From: Apostichopus japonicus
Taxonomy: Eukaryota > Echinodermata > Holothuroidea > Aspidochirotida > Stichopodidae
Direction of reading: 5' to 3'
DNA: 64,000 nucleotides
Assembly: GCF_037975245.1 (NCBI RefSeq)
Contig: NC_092579.1
Location: 16,208,178 to 16,272,177, forward strand
Within the stretch, counting starts at the first letter, position 1, and each line of letters opens with the position of its first letter. A program made the translations under genes and the position numbers. Shown here piece after piece: positions 33,683 through 46,704 of this stretch. The notes under the pieces are model-generated. The model was not told where the DNA came from. It was given only the letters and a program-made list of their open reading frames with translations, and made no database searches.

Positions 33683-35707
33683 ATTAATGCAACTTATCTT
33701 GACCAACAATAATCTGGTATTTGGCAACAAACACTACCTCCAAATTCATGGCACTGCAATGGGTACCAAAATGGCACCGTCTTTTGCCAACATCTTTATG
33801 GGAAACCTCGAGAAAGAATTTTTATCTCGACAAAACTTGAAACCACACACGTGGTTACGTTGCATTGACGATATCTTTATGATATGGACCCATGGTGAGG
33901 CAAATCTAAAACTCGTTTCATCACACTATCAAATTCACTGCTGATTTTTCTGGACATGGCGTTCACTTTCTGGACACCACCGTGACCCTACAAAATGGTT
34001 CACTCAAAACAGACTTGTTCAATAAACCCACGAACAAGCACAACTACCTCTTACCAAGCAGTTGCCATCCCGTCACTGTACCAGAAATATTCCGATTTTG
34101 ATTCACGCACTAAAGAACTGTCACAACACCTCCTAAATAGACAGTATTTTCGGGGTACTATTGAAAATGCCATCAAAAAGGCTAAAAGCAAACCCCGTAC
34201 CGAAACATTGACGTACAAAACTCGTCAAACCAGTTCCAAAAGGGTACCATTGGTTACTGAATTCCACCCTGGTCTCCCACCACTGGCTAATATTCTGGCA
34301 TTCAGAAGAATTTTCACCTACTTCAAGGCACCGAACGCCTGAAATCAGTATTCCCAGAATTACCTGTCATCGCTTTTAAAAGACCCAGCAACCTACGGGA
34401 TATCTTAGTTCGGGCATCCTTTCGGGATGACACCCCATTAGGGGAAAGCAAAACAGAAACTACAGGATCATCGCCCTGTACACAAAATTGCAAAACGTGC
34501 TTACTTGTCGATTCGACCGGGGCCTTTCAGAGCAACCAAACCAAACGCACGTTCCAAATTCGGCACAAAATTAACTGCCTATCCAAAAATGTCATTTACC
34601 TCATCTACTGCAATATTTGTAACTTACGATACATTGGAGAGTCAAAACACACTCTTAGAATGAGAATGACACAACATAGATCGGCGATCAAAACAAAAAA
34701 GATCTACCAACCTGTTGCAAATCACTTCAATCTCCAAAATCATTCAATTGAGAATTTGCGTGTTATTGCCATTGACCAGAACGATTCTTGGACAGATAAA
34801 TCTAGGAAAGCGAAAGAAAATTTTGCCACGAGCAAAAGAGTAATAACGTATGTGTATTTGTATTGCAATGATTTAAATATTTATATGCCAATTTGAAGAG
34901 TGTTTAAAAAGAACATATTGCATCATTTAGTTAAAGAAATGCCTGATTGTTCGTTTCTAGTTTATATTTTATAGATGTTTCAGACGTTCCCAGCCAGCAA
35001 TACCACCTTCCACAACTCACCGGCTACCTTCCCCCAGCCTTTTGCCACGAGCAAAAGAGTAATAACGTTTGTGTATTTGTATTGCAATGATTTAAATATT
35101 TATATGCCAATTTGAAGAGTGTTTAAAAAAACATATTGCATCATTTAGTTAATGAAATGCCTGATTGTTCGTTTCTAGTTTATATTTTATAGATGTTTCA
35201 GACGTTCCCAGCCAGCAATACCACCTTCCACAACTCACCGGCTACCTTCCCCCAGCCTTTTGCCACGAGCAAAAGAGTAATAACGTTTGTGTATTTGTAT
35301 TGCAATGATTTAAATATTTATATGCCAATTTGAAGAGTGTTTAAAAAAACATATTGCATCATTTAGTTAATGAAATGCCTGATTGTTTGTTTCTAGTTTA
35401 TATTTTATAGATGTTTCAGACGTTCCCAGCCAGCAATACCACCTTCCACAACTCACCGGCTACCTTCCCCCAGCCTTTTGCCACGAGCAAAAGAGTAATA
35501 ACGTTTGTGTATTTGTATTGCAATGATTTGTGTCCTGGGTATGACTCTAAACTACATCCAGTAGTGGGGCCTTGACTTGGGAAAGTTGAGGTTCTGGGGA
35601 GTGTGGAGCTGCCCCTTAGCCACTATTGCTCCCAGGTGTGCCCTGACCCGGGGCATGAGTACCTGCTTAGGGTCCCAATTATGGGTGAAATAATATCAGC
35701 TCTACTG
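33683..35707 (+). repeat. PLE composite unit 2 (2025 bp, three B)
   Basis: RT fragment 33687-33944 carries the 20-bp deletion that shifts frame after HGEANLKL, and has CIDD in place of YIDD. Thumb frame 33995-34342. Endonuclease frame open from 34291 to 34896 (201 codons, no start of its own). B block 34821-35529 has monomer types I, II and III; spacer C is 35530-35707. Confidence 0.95.
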
Positions 35708-38169
35708 ATTAATGCAACTTATCTTGACCAACAATAATCTGGTATTTGGCAACAAACACTACCTCCAAATTCATGGCACTGCAATGGGTACCAAAATGGC
35801 ACCGTCTTTTGCCAACATCTTTATGGGAAACCTCGAGAAAGAATTTTTATCTCGACAAAACTTGAAACCACACACGTGGTTACGTTACATTGACGATATC
35901 TTTATGATATGGACCCATGGTGAGGCAAATCTAAAACTCGTTTCATCCCACTATCAAATTCACTGCTGATTTTTCTGGACATGGCGTTCACTTTCTGGAC
36001 ACCACCGTGACCCTACAAAATGGTTCACTCAAAACAGACTTGTTCAATAAACCCACGAACAAGCACAACTACCTCTTACCAAGCAGTTGCCATCCCGTCA
36101 CTGTACCAGAAATATTCCGATTTTGATTCACGCACTAAAGAACTGTCACAACACCTCCTAAATAGACAGTATTTTCGGGGGTACTATTGAAAATGCCATC
36201 AAAAAGGCTAAAAGCAAACCCCGTACCGAAACATTGACGTACAAAACTCGTCAAACCAGTTCCAAAAGGGTACCATTGGTTACTGAATTCCACCCTGGTC
36301 TCCCACCACTGGCTAATATTCTGGCATTCAGAAGAATTTTCACCTACTTCAAGGCACCGAACGCCTGAAATCAGTATTCCCAGAATTACCTGTCATCGCT
36401 TTTAAAAGACCCAGCAACCTACGGGATATCTTAGTTCGGGCATCCTTTCGGGATGACACCCCATTAGGGGAGAGCAAAACAGAAACTACAGGATCATCGC
36501 CCTGTACACAAAATTGCAAAACGTGCTTACTTGTCGATTCGACCGGGGCCTTTCAGAGCAACCAAACCAAACGCACGTTCCAAATTCGGCACAAAATTAA
36601 CTGCCTATCCAAAAATGTCATTTACCTCATCTACTGCAATATTTGTAACTTACGATACATTGGAGAGTCAAAACACACTCTTAGAATGAGAATGACACAA
36701 CATAGATCGGCGATCAAAACAAAAAAGATCTACCAACCTGTTGCAAATCACTTCAATCTCCAAAATCATTCAATTGAGAATTTGCGTGTTATTGCCATTG
36801 ACCAGAACGATTCTTGGACAGATAAATCTAGGAAAGCGAAAGAAAATTTTGCCACGAGCAAAAGAGTAATAACGTATGTGTATTTGTATTGCAATGATTT
36901 AAATATTTATATGCCAATTTGAAGAGTGTTTAAAAAGAACATATTGCATCATTTAGTTAAAGAAATGCCTGATTGTTCATTTCTAGTTTATATTTTATAG
37001 ATGTTTCAGACGTTCCCAGCCAGCAATACCACCTTCCACAACTCACCGGCTACCTTCCCCCAGCCTTTTGCCACGAGCAAAAGAGTAATAACGTTTGTGT
37101 ATTTGTATTGCAATGATTTAAATATTTATATGCCAATTTGAAGAGTGTTTAAAAAAACATATTGCATCATTTAGTTAATGAAATGCCTGATTGTTCGTTT
37201 CTAGTTTATATTTTATAGATGTTTCAGACGTTCCCAGCCAGCAATACCACCTTCCACAACTCACCGGCTACCTTCCCCCAGCCTTTTGCCACGAGCAAAA
37301 GAGTAATAACGTTTGTGTATTTGTATTGCAATGATTTAAATATTTATATGCCAATTTGAAGAGTGTTTAAAAAAACATATTGCATCATTTAGTTAATGAA
37401 ATGCCTGATTGTTTGTTTCTAGTTTATATTTTATAGATGTTTCAGACGTTCCCAGCCAGCAATACCACCTTCCACAACTCACCGGCTACCTTCCCCCAGC
37501 CTTTTGCCACGAGCAAAAGAGTAATAACGTTTGTGCATTTGTATTGCAATGATTTAAATATTTATATGCCAATTTGAAGAGTGTTTAGAAAAACATATTG
37601 CATCATTTAGTTAATGAAATGCCTGATTGTTTGTTTCTAGTTTATATTTTATAGATGTTTCAGACGTTCCCAGCCAGCAATACCACCTTCCACAACTCAC
37701 CGGCTACCTTCCCCCAGCCTTTTGCCACGAGCAAAAGAGTAATAACGTTTGTGTATTTGTATTGCAATGATTTAAATATTTATATGCCAATTTGAAGAGT
37801 GTTTAAAAAAACATATTGCATCATTTAGTTAATGAAATGCCTGATTGTTTGTTTCTAGTTTATATTTTATAGATGTTTCAGACGTTCCCAGCCAGCAATA
37901 CCACCTTCCACAACTCACCGGCTACCTTCCCCCAGCCTTTTGCCACGAGCAAAAGAGTAATAACGTTTGTGTATTTGTATTGCAATGATTTGTGTCCTGG
38001 GTATGACTCTAAACTACATCCAGTAGTGGGGCCTTGACTTGGGAAAGTTGAGGTTCTGGGGAGTGTGGAGCTGCCCCTTAGCCACTATTGCTCCCAGGTG
38101 TGCCCTGACCCGGGGCATGAGTACCTGCTTAGGGTCCCAATTATGGGTGAAATAATATCAGCTCTACTG
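35708..38169 (+). repeat. PLE composite unit 3 (2462 bp, five B)
   Basis: RT fragment 35712-35969 has YIDD. An extra G (CGGGGGTAC near 36178) breaks the thumb frame and is shared only with unit 4. Endonuclease frame ends at 36922. B block 36847-37991 holds five monomers plus a partial, including one with GTGCATTT and GTTTAGAAAAAC. Spacer C is 37992-38169. Confidence 0.95.
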
Positions 38170-40631
38170 ATTAATGCAACTTATCTTGACCAACAATAAT
38201 CTGGTATTTGGCAACAAACACTACCTCCAAATTCATGGCACTGCAATGGGTACCAAAATGGCACCGTCTTTTGCCAACATCTTTATGGGAAACCTCGAGA
38301 AAGAATTTTTATCTCGACAAAACTTGAAACCACACACGTGGTTACGTTGCATTGACGATATCTTTATGATATGGACCCATGGTGAGGCAAATCTAAAACT
38401 CGTTTCATCACACTATCAAATTCACTGCTGATTTTTCTGGACATGGCGTTCACTTTCTGGACACCACCGTGACCCTACAAAATGGTTCACTCAAAACAGA
38501 CTTGTTCAATAAACCCACGAACAAGCACAACTACCTCTTACCAAGCAGTTGCCATCCCGTCACTGTACCAGAAATATTCCGATTTTGATTCACGCACTAA
38601 AGAACTGTCACAACACCTCCTAAATAGACAGTATTTTCGGGGGTACTATTGAAAATGCCATCAAAAAGGCTAAAAGCAAACCCCGTACCGAAACATTGAC
38701 GTACAAAACTCGTCAAACCAGTTCCAAAAGGGTACCATTGGTTACTGAATTCCACCCTGGTCTCCCACCACTGGCTAATATTCTGGCATTCAGAAGAATT
38801 TTCACCTACTTCAAGGCACCGAACGCCTGAAATCAGTATTCCCAGAATTACCTGTCATCGCTTTTAAAAGACCCAGCAACCTACGGGATATCTTAGTTCG
38901 GGCATCCTTTCGGGATGACACCCCATTAGGGGAGAGCAAAACAGAAACTACAGGATCATCGCCCTGTACACAAAATTGCAAAACGTGCTTACTTGTCGAT
39001 TCGACCGGGGCCTTTCAGAGCAACCAAACCAAACGCACGTTCCAAATTCGGCACAAAATTAACTGCCTATCCAAAAATGTCATTTACCTCATCTGCTGCA
39101 ATATTTGTAACTTACGATACATTGGAGAGTCAAAACACACTCTTAGAATGAGAATGACACAACATAGATCGGCGATCAAAACAAAAAAGATCTACCAACC
39201 TGTTGCAAATCACTTCAATCTCCAAAATCATTCAACTGAGAATTTGCGTGTTATTGCCATTGACCAGAACGATTCTTGGACAGATAAATCTAGGAAAGCG
39301 AAAGAAAATTTTGCCACGAGCAAAAGAGTAATAACGTATGTGTATTTGTATTGCAATGATTTAAATATTTATATGCCAATTTGAAGAGTGTTTAAAAAGA
39401 ACATATTGCATCATTTAGTTAAAGAAATGCCTGATTGTTCGTTTCTAGTTTATATTTTATAGATGTTTCAGACGTTCCCAGCCAGCAATACCACCTTCCA
39501 CAACTCACCGGCTACCTTCCCCCAGCCTTTTGCCACGAGCAAAAGAGTAATAACGTTTGTGTATTTGTATTGCAATGATTTAAATATTTATATGCCAATT
39601 TGAAGAGTGTTTAAAAAAACATATTGCATCATTTAGTTAATGAAATGCCTGATTGTTCGTTTCTAGTTTATATTTTATAGATGTTTCAGACGTTCCCAGC
39701 CAGCAATACCACCTTCCACAACTCACCGGCTACCTTCCCCCAGCCTTTTGCCACGAGCAAAAGAGTAATAACGTTTGTGCATTTGTATTGCAATGATTTA
39801 AATATTTATATGCCAATTTGAAGAGTGTTTAAAAAAACATATTGCATCATTTAGTTAATGAAATGCCTGATTGTTTGTTTCTAGTTTATATTTTATAGAT
39901 GTTTCAGACGTTCCCAGCCAGCAATACCACCTTCCACAACTCACCGGCTACCTTCCCCCAGCCTTTTGCCACGAGCAAAAGAGTAATAACGTTTGTGCAT
40001 TTGTATTGCAATGATTTAAATATTTATATGCCAATTTGAAGAGTGTTTAAAAAAACATATTGCATCATTTAGTTAATGAAATGCCTGATTGTTTGTTTCT
40101 AGTTTATATTTTATAGATGTTTCAGACGTTCCCAGCCAGCAATACCACCTTCCACAACTCACCGGCTACCTTCCCCCAGCCTTTTGCCACGAGCAAAAGA
40201 GTAATAACGTTTGTGTATTTGTATTGCAATGATTTAAATATTTATATGCCAATTTGAAGAGTGTTTAAAAAAACATATTGCATCATTTAGTTAATGAAAT
40301 GCCTGATTGTTTGTTTCTAGTTTATATTTTATAGATGTTTCAGACGTTCCCAGCCAGCAATACCACCTTCCACAACTCACCGGCTACCTTCCCCCAGCCT
40401 TTTGCCACGAGCAAAAGAGTAATAACGTTTGTGTATTTGTATTGCAATGATTTGTGTCCTGGGTATGACTCTAAACTACATCCAGTAGTGGGGCCTTGAC
40501 TTGGGAAAGTTGAGGTTCTGGGGAGTGTGGAGCTGCCCCTTAGCCACTATTGCTCCCAGGTGTGCCCTGACCCGGGGCATGAGTACCTGCTTAGGGTCCC
40601 AATTATGGGTGAAATAATATCAGCTCTACTG
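38170..40631 (+). repeat. PLE composite unit 4 (2462 bp, five B)
   Basis: RT fragment 38174-38431 has CIDD. It shares the extra G of unit 3. The endonuclease frame (to 39384) reads LICCN for LIYCN and HSTEN for HSIEN. B block 39309-40453, spacer C 40454-40631. Same length as unit 3, suggesting a recent shared duplication of the B block. Confidence 0.95.
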
Positions 40632-42438
40632 ATTAATGCAACTTATCTTGACCAACAATAATCTGGTATTTGGCAACAAACACTACCTCCAAATTCATGG
40701 CACTGCAATGGGTACCAAAATGGCACCGTCTTTTGCCAACATCTTTATGGGAAACCTCGAGAAAGAATTTTTATCTCGACAAAACTTGAAACCACACACG
40801 TGGTTACGTTGCATTGACGATATCTTTATGATATGGACCCATGGTGAGGCAAATCTAAAACTCGTTTCATCACACTATCAAATTCACTGCTGATTTTTCT
40901 GGACATGGCGTTCACTTTCTGGACACCACCGTGACCCTACAAAATGGTTCACTCAAAACAGACTTGTTCAATAAACCCACGAACAAGCACAACTACCTCT
41001 TACCAAGCAGTTGCCATCCCGTCACTGTACCAGAAATATTCCGATTTTGATTCACGCACTAAAGAACTGTCACAACACCTCCTAAATAGACAGTATTTTC
41101 GGGGTACTATTGAAAATGCCATCAAAAAGGCTAAAAGCAAACCCCGTACCGAAACATTGACGTACAAAACTCGTCAAACCAGTTCCAAAAGGGTACCATT
41201 GGTTACTGAATTCCACCCTGGTCTCCCACCACTGGCTAATATTCTGGCATTCAGAAGAATTTTCACCTACTTCAAGGCACCGAACGCCTGAAATCAGTAT
41301 TCCCAGAATTACCTGTCATCGCTTTTAAAAGACCCAGCAACCTACGGGATATCTTAGTTCGGGCATCCTTTCGGGATGACACCCCATTAGGGGAGAGCAA
41401 AACAGAAACTACAGGATCATCGCCCTGTACACAAAATTGCAAAACGTGCTTACTTGTCGATTCGACCGGGGCCTTTCAGAGCAACCAAACCAAACGCACG
41501 TTCCAAATTCGGCACAAAATTAACTGCCTATCCAAAAATATCATTTACCTCATCTGCTGCAATATTTGTAACTTACGATACATTGGAGAGTCAAAACACA
41601 CTCTTAGAATGAGAATGACACAACATAGATCGGCGATCAAAACAAAAAAGATCTACCAACCTGTTGCAAATCACTTCAATCTCCAAAATCATTCAATTGA
41701 GAATTTGCGTGTTATTGCCATTGACCAGAACGATTCTTGGACAGATAAATCTAGGAAAGCGAAAGAAAATTTTGCCACGAGCAAAAGAGTAATAACGTAT
41801 GTGTATTTGTATTGCAATGATTTAAATATTTATATGCCAATTTGAAGAGTGTTTAAAAAGAACATATTGCATCATTTAGTTAAAGAAATGCCTGATTGTT
41901 CGTTTCTAGTTTATATTTTATAGATGTTTCAGACGTTCCCAGCCAGCAATACCACCTTCCACAACTCACCGGCTACCTTCCCCCAGCCTTTTGCCACGAG
42001 CAAAAGAGTAATAACGTTTGTGTATTTGTATTGCAATGATTTAAATATTTATATGCCAATTTGAAGAGTGTTTAAAAAAACATATTGCATCATTTAGTTA
42101 AAGAAATGCCTGATTGTTTGTTTCTAGTTTATATTTTATAGATGTTTCAGACGTTCCCAGCCAGCAATACCACCTTCCACAACTCACCGGCTACCTTCCC
42201 CCAGCCTTTTGCCACGAGCAAAAGAGTAATAACGTTTGTGTATTTGTATTGCAATGATTTGTGTCCTGGGTATGACTCTAAACTACATCCAGTAGTGGGG
42301 CCTTGACTTGGGAAAGTTGAGGTTCTGGGGAGTGTGGAGCTGCCCCTTAGCCACTATTGCTCCCAGGTGTGCCCTGACCCGGGGCATGAGTACCTGCTTA
42401 GGGTCCCAATTATGGGTGAAATAATATCAGCTCTACTG
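40632..42438 (+). repeat. PLE composite unit 5 (1807 bp, two B)
   Basis: RT fragment 40636-40893 with CIDD, thumb frame 40944-41291, endonuclease frame ending at 41845 with NIIYLICCN. B block 41770-42260 has only types I and IV. Spacer C 42261-42438. One of the two shortest full units. Confidence 0.95.
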
Positions 42439-44680
42439 ATTAATGCAACTTATCTTGACCAACAATAATCTGGTATTTGGCAACAAACACTACCTCCAAA
42501 TTCATGGCACTGCAATGGGTACCAAAATGGCACCGTCTTTTGCCAACATCTTTATGGGAAACCTCGAGAAAGAATTTTTATCTCGACAAAACTTGAAACC
42601 ACACACGTGGTTACGTTACATTGACGATATCTTTATGATATGGACCCATGGTGAGGCAAATCTAAAACTCGTTTCATCACACTATCAAATTCACTGCTGA
42701 TTTTTCTGGACATGGCGTTCACTTTCTGGACACCACCGTGACCCTACAAAATGGTTCACTCAAAACAGACTTGTTCAATAAACCCACGAACAAGCACAAC
42801 TACCTCTTACCAAGCAGTTGCCATCCCGTCACTGTACCAGAAATATTCCGATTTTGATTCACGCACTAAAGAACTGTCACAACACCTCCTAAATAGACAG
42901 TATTTTCGGGGTACTATTGAAAATGCCATCAAAAAGGCTAAAAGCAAACCCCGTACCGAAACATTGACGTACAAAACTCGTCAAACCAGTTCCAAAAGGG
43001 TACCATTGGTTACTGAATTCCACCCTGGTCTCCCACCACTGGCTAATATTCTGGCATTCAGAAGAATTTTCACCTACTTCAAGGCACCGAACGCCTGAAA
43101 TCAGTATTCCCAGAATTACCTGTCATCGCTTTTAAAAGACCCAGCAACCTACGGGATATCTTAGTTCGGGCATCCTTTCGGGATGACACCCCATTAGGGG
43201 AGAGCAAAACAGAAACTACAGGATCATCGCCCTGTACACAAAATTGCAAAACGTGCTTACTTGTCGATTCGACCGGGGCCTTTCAGAGCAACCAAACCAA
43301 ACGCACGTTCCAAATTCGGCACAAAATGAACTGCCTATCCAAAAATGTCATTTACCTCATCTACTGCAATATTTGTAACTTACGATACATTGGAGAGTCA
43401 AAACACACTCTTAGAATGAGAATGACACAACATAGATCGGCGATCAAAACAAAAAAGATCTACCAACCTGTTGCAAATCACTTCAATCTCCAAAATCATT
43501 CAATTGAGAATTTGCGTGTTATTGCCATTGACCAGAACGATTCTTGGACAGATAAATCTAGGAAAGCGAAAGAAAATTTTGCCACGAGCAAAAGAGTAAT
43601 AACGTATGTGTATTTGTATTGCAATGATTTAAATATTTATATGCCAATTGAAGAGTGTTTAAAAAGAACATATTGCATCATTTAGTTAAAGAAATGCCTG
43701 ATTGTTCGTTTCTAGTTTATATTTTATAGATGTTTCAGACGTTCCCAGCCAGCAATACCACCTTCCACAACTCACCGGCTACCTTCCCCCAGCCTTTTGC
43801 CACGAGCAAAAGAGTAATAAAGTTTGTGTATTTGTATTGCAATGATTTAAATATTTATATGCCAATTTGAAGAGTGTTTAAAAAAACATATTTAATCATT
43901 TAGTTAATGAAATGCCTGATTGTTCGTTTCTAGTTTATATTTTATAGATGTTTCAGACGTTCCCAGCCAGCAATACCACCTTCCACAACTCACCGGCTAC
44001 CTTCCCCCAGCCTTTTGCCACGGGCAAAAGAGTAATAACGTTTGTGTATTTGTATTGCAATGATTTAAATATTTATATGCCAATTTGAAGAGTGTTTAAA
44101 AAAACATATTGCATCATTTAGTTAATGAAATGCCTGATTGTTTGTTTCTAGTTTATATTTTATAGATGTTTCAGACGTTCCCAGCCAGCAATACCACCTT
44201 CCACAACTCACCGGCTACCTTCCCCCAGCCTTTTGCCACGAGCAAAAGAGTAATAACGTTTGTGTATTTGTATTGCAATGATTTAAATATTTATATGCCA
44301 ATTTGAAGAGTGTTTAAAAAAACATATTGCATCATTTAGTTAAAGAAATGCCTGATTGTTTGTTTCTAGTTTATATTTTATAGATGTTTCAGACGTTCCC
44401 AGCCAGCAATACCACCTTCCACAACTCACCGGCTACCTTCCCCCAGCCTTTTGCCACGAGCAAAAGAGTAATAACGTTTGTGTATTTGTATTGCAATGAT
44501 TTGTGTCCTGGGTATGACTCTAAACTACATCCAGTAGTGGGGCCTTGACTTGGGAAAGTTGAGGTTCTGGGGAGTGTGGAGCTGCCCCTTAGCCACTATT
44601 GCTCCCAGGTGTGCCCTGACCCGGGGCATGAGTACCTGCTTAGGGTCCCAATTATGGGTGAAATAATATCAGCTCTACTG
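42439..44680 (+). repeat. PLE composite unit 6 (2242 bp, four B)
   Basis: RT fragment 42443-42700 with YIDD, thumb frame 42751-43098. One T is missing at the usual TGA, so the endonuclease frame continues to 43685. B block 43577-44502 has the order I, II, III, IV. Spacer C 44503-44680. Confidence 0.95.
43047..43685 (+). pseudogene. Longest GIY-YIG endonuclease frame of the array (unit 6)
   Basis: Open for 212 codons from 43047. It has the linker PCTQNCKTC, an ATG created by ATTAAC to ATGAAC at 43326, the core VIYLIYCNICNLRYIGES and the LRMRMTQHRS helix. Because one T is lost after ATGCCAATT, the frame passes the stop used by the other units and ends YMPIEECLKRTYCII. It has no RT in frame and no visible promoter, so expression is unlikely. 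Whether the longer end is ancestral or a later change cannot be told here. Confidence 0.8.
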
Positions 44681-46704
44681 ATTAATGCAACTTATCTTGA
44701 CCAACAATAATCTGGTATTTGGCAACAAACACTACCTCCAAATTCATGGCACTGCAATGGGTACCAAAATGGCACCGTCTTTTGCCAACATCTTTATGGG
44801 AAACCTCGAGAAAGAATTTTTATCTCGACAAAACTTGAAACCACACACGTGGTTACGTTACATTGACGATATCTTTATGATATGGACCCATGGTGAGGCA
44901 AATCTAAAACTCGTTTCATCACACTATCAAATTCACTGCTGATTTTTCTGGACATGGCGTTCACTTTCTGGACACCACCGTGACCCTACAAAATGGTTCA
45001 CTCAAAACAGACTTGTTCAATAAACCCACGAACAAGCACAACTACCTCTTACCAAGCAGTTGCCATCCCGTCACTGTACCAGAAATATTCCGATTTTGAT
45101 TCACGCACTAAAGAACTGTCACAACACCTCCTAAATAGACAGTATTTTCGGGGTACTATTGAAAATGCCATCAAAAAGGCTAAAAGCAAACCCCGTACCG
45201 AAACATTGACGTACAAAACTCGTCAAACCAGTTCCAAAAGGGTACCATTGGTTACTGAATTCCACCCTGGTCTCCCACCACTGGCTAATATTCTGGCATT
45301 CAGAAGAATTTCACCTACTTCAAGGCACCGAACGCCTGAAATCAGTATTCCCAGAATTACCTGTCATCGCTTTTAAAAGACCCAGCAACCTACGGGATAT
45401 CTTAGTTCGGGCATCCTTTCGGGATGACACCCCATTAGGGGAGAGCAAAACAGAAACTACAGGATCATCGCCCTGTACACAAAATTGCAAAACGTGCTTA
45501 CTTGTCGATTCGACCGGGGCCTTTCAGAGCAACCAAACCAAACGCACGTTCCAAATTCGGCACAAAATTAACTGCCTATCCAAAAATGTCATTTACCTCA
45601 TCTACTGCAATATTTGTAACTTACGATACATTGGAGAGTCAAAACACACTCTTAGAATGAGAATGACACAACATAGATCGGCGATCAAAACAAAAAAGAT
45701 CTACCAACCTGTTGCAAATAACTTCAATCTCCAAAATCATTCAATTGAGAATTTGCGTGTTATTGCCATTGACCAGAACGATTCTTGGACAGATAAATCT
45801 AGGAAAGCGAAAGAAAATTTTGCCACGAGCAAAAGAGTAATAACGTTTGTGTATTTGTATTGCAATGATTTAAATATTTATATGCCAATTTGAAGAGTGT
45901 TTAAAAAGAACATATTGCATCATTTAGTTAAAGAAATGCCTGATTGTTTGTTTCTAGTTTATATTTTATAGATGTTTCAGACGTTCCCAGCCAGCAATAC
46001 CACCTTCCACAACTCACCGGCTACCTTCCCCCAGCCTTTTGCCACAAGCAAAAAAATAATAACGTTTGTGTATTTGTATTGCAATGATTTAAATATTTAT
46101 ATGCCAATTTGAAAAGTGTTTAAAAAAACATATTGCATCATTTAGTTAATGAAATGCCTGATTGTTCGTTTCTAGTTTATATTTTATAGATGTTTCAGAC
46201 GTTCCCAGCCAGCAATACCACCTTCCACAACTCACCGGCTACCTTCCCCCAGCCTTTTGCCACGAGCAAAAGAGTAATAACGTTTGTGTATTTGTATTGC
46301 AATGATTTAAATATTTATATGCCAATTTGAAGAGTGTTTAAAAAAACATATTGCATCATTTAGTTAATGAAATGCCTGATTGTTTGTTTCTAGTTTATAT
46401 TTTATAGATGTTTCAGACGTTCCCAGCCAGCAATACCACCTTCCACAACTCACCGGCTACCTTCCCCCAGCCTTTTGCCACGAGCAAAAGAGTAATAATG
46501 TTTGTGTATTTGTATTGCAATGATTTGTGTCCTGGGTATGACTCTAAACTACATCCAGTAGTGGGGCCTTGACTTGGGAAAGTTGAGGTTCTGGGGAGTG
46601 TGGAGCTGCCCCTTAGCCACTATTGCTCCCAGGTGTGCCCTGACCCGGGGCATGAGTACCTGCTTAGGGTCCCAATTATCGGTGAAATAATATCAGCTCT
46701 ACTG
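44681..46704 (+). repeat. PLE composite unit 7 (2024 bp, three B)
   Basis: RT fragment 44685-44942 with YIDD. One T lost near 45310 puts the thumb frame (44993-45376) into another frame, ending RITCHRF. Endonuclease frame (to 45893) has NNFN for NHFN. B block 45818-46526 includes a monomer with CACAAGCAAAAAAATAAT. Spacer C 46527-46704. Confidence 0.95.
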
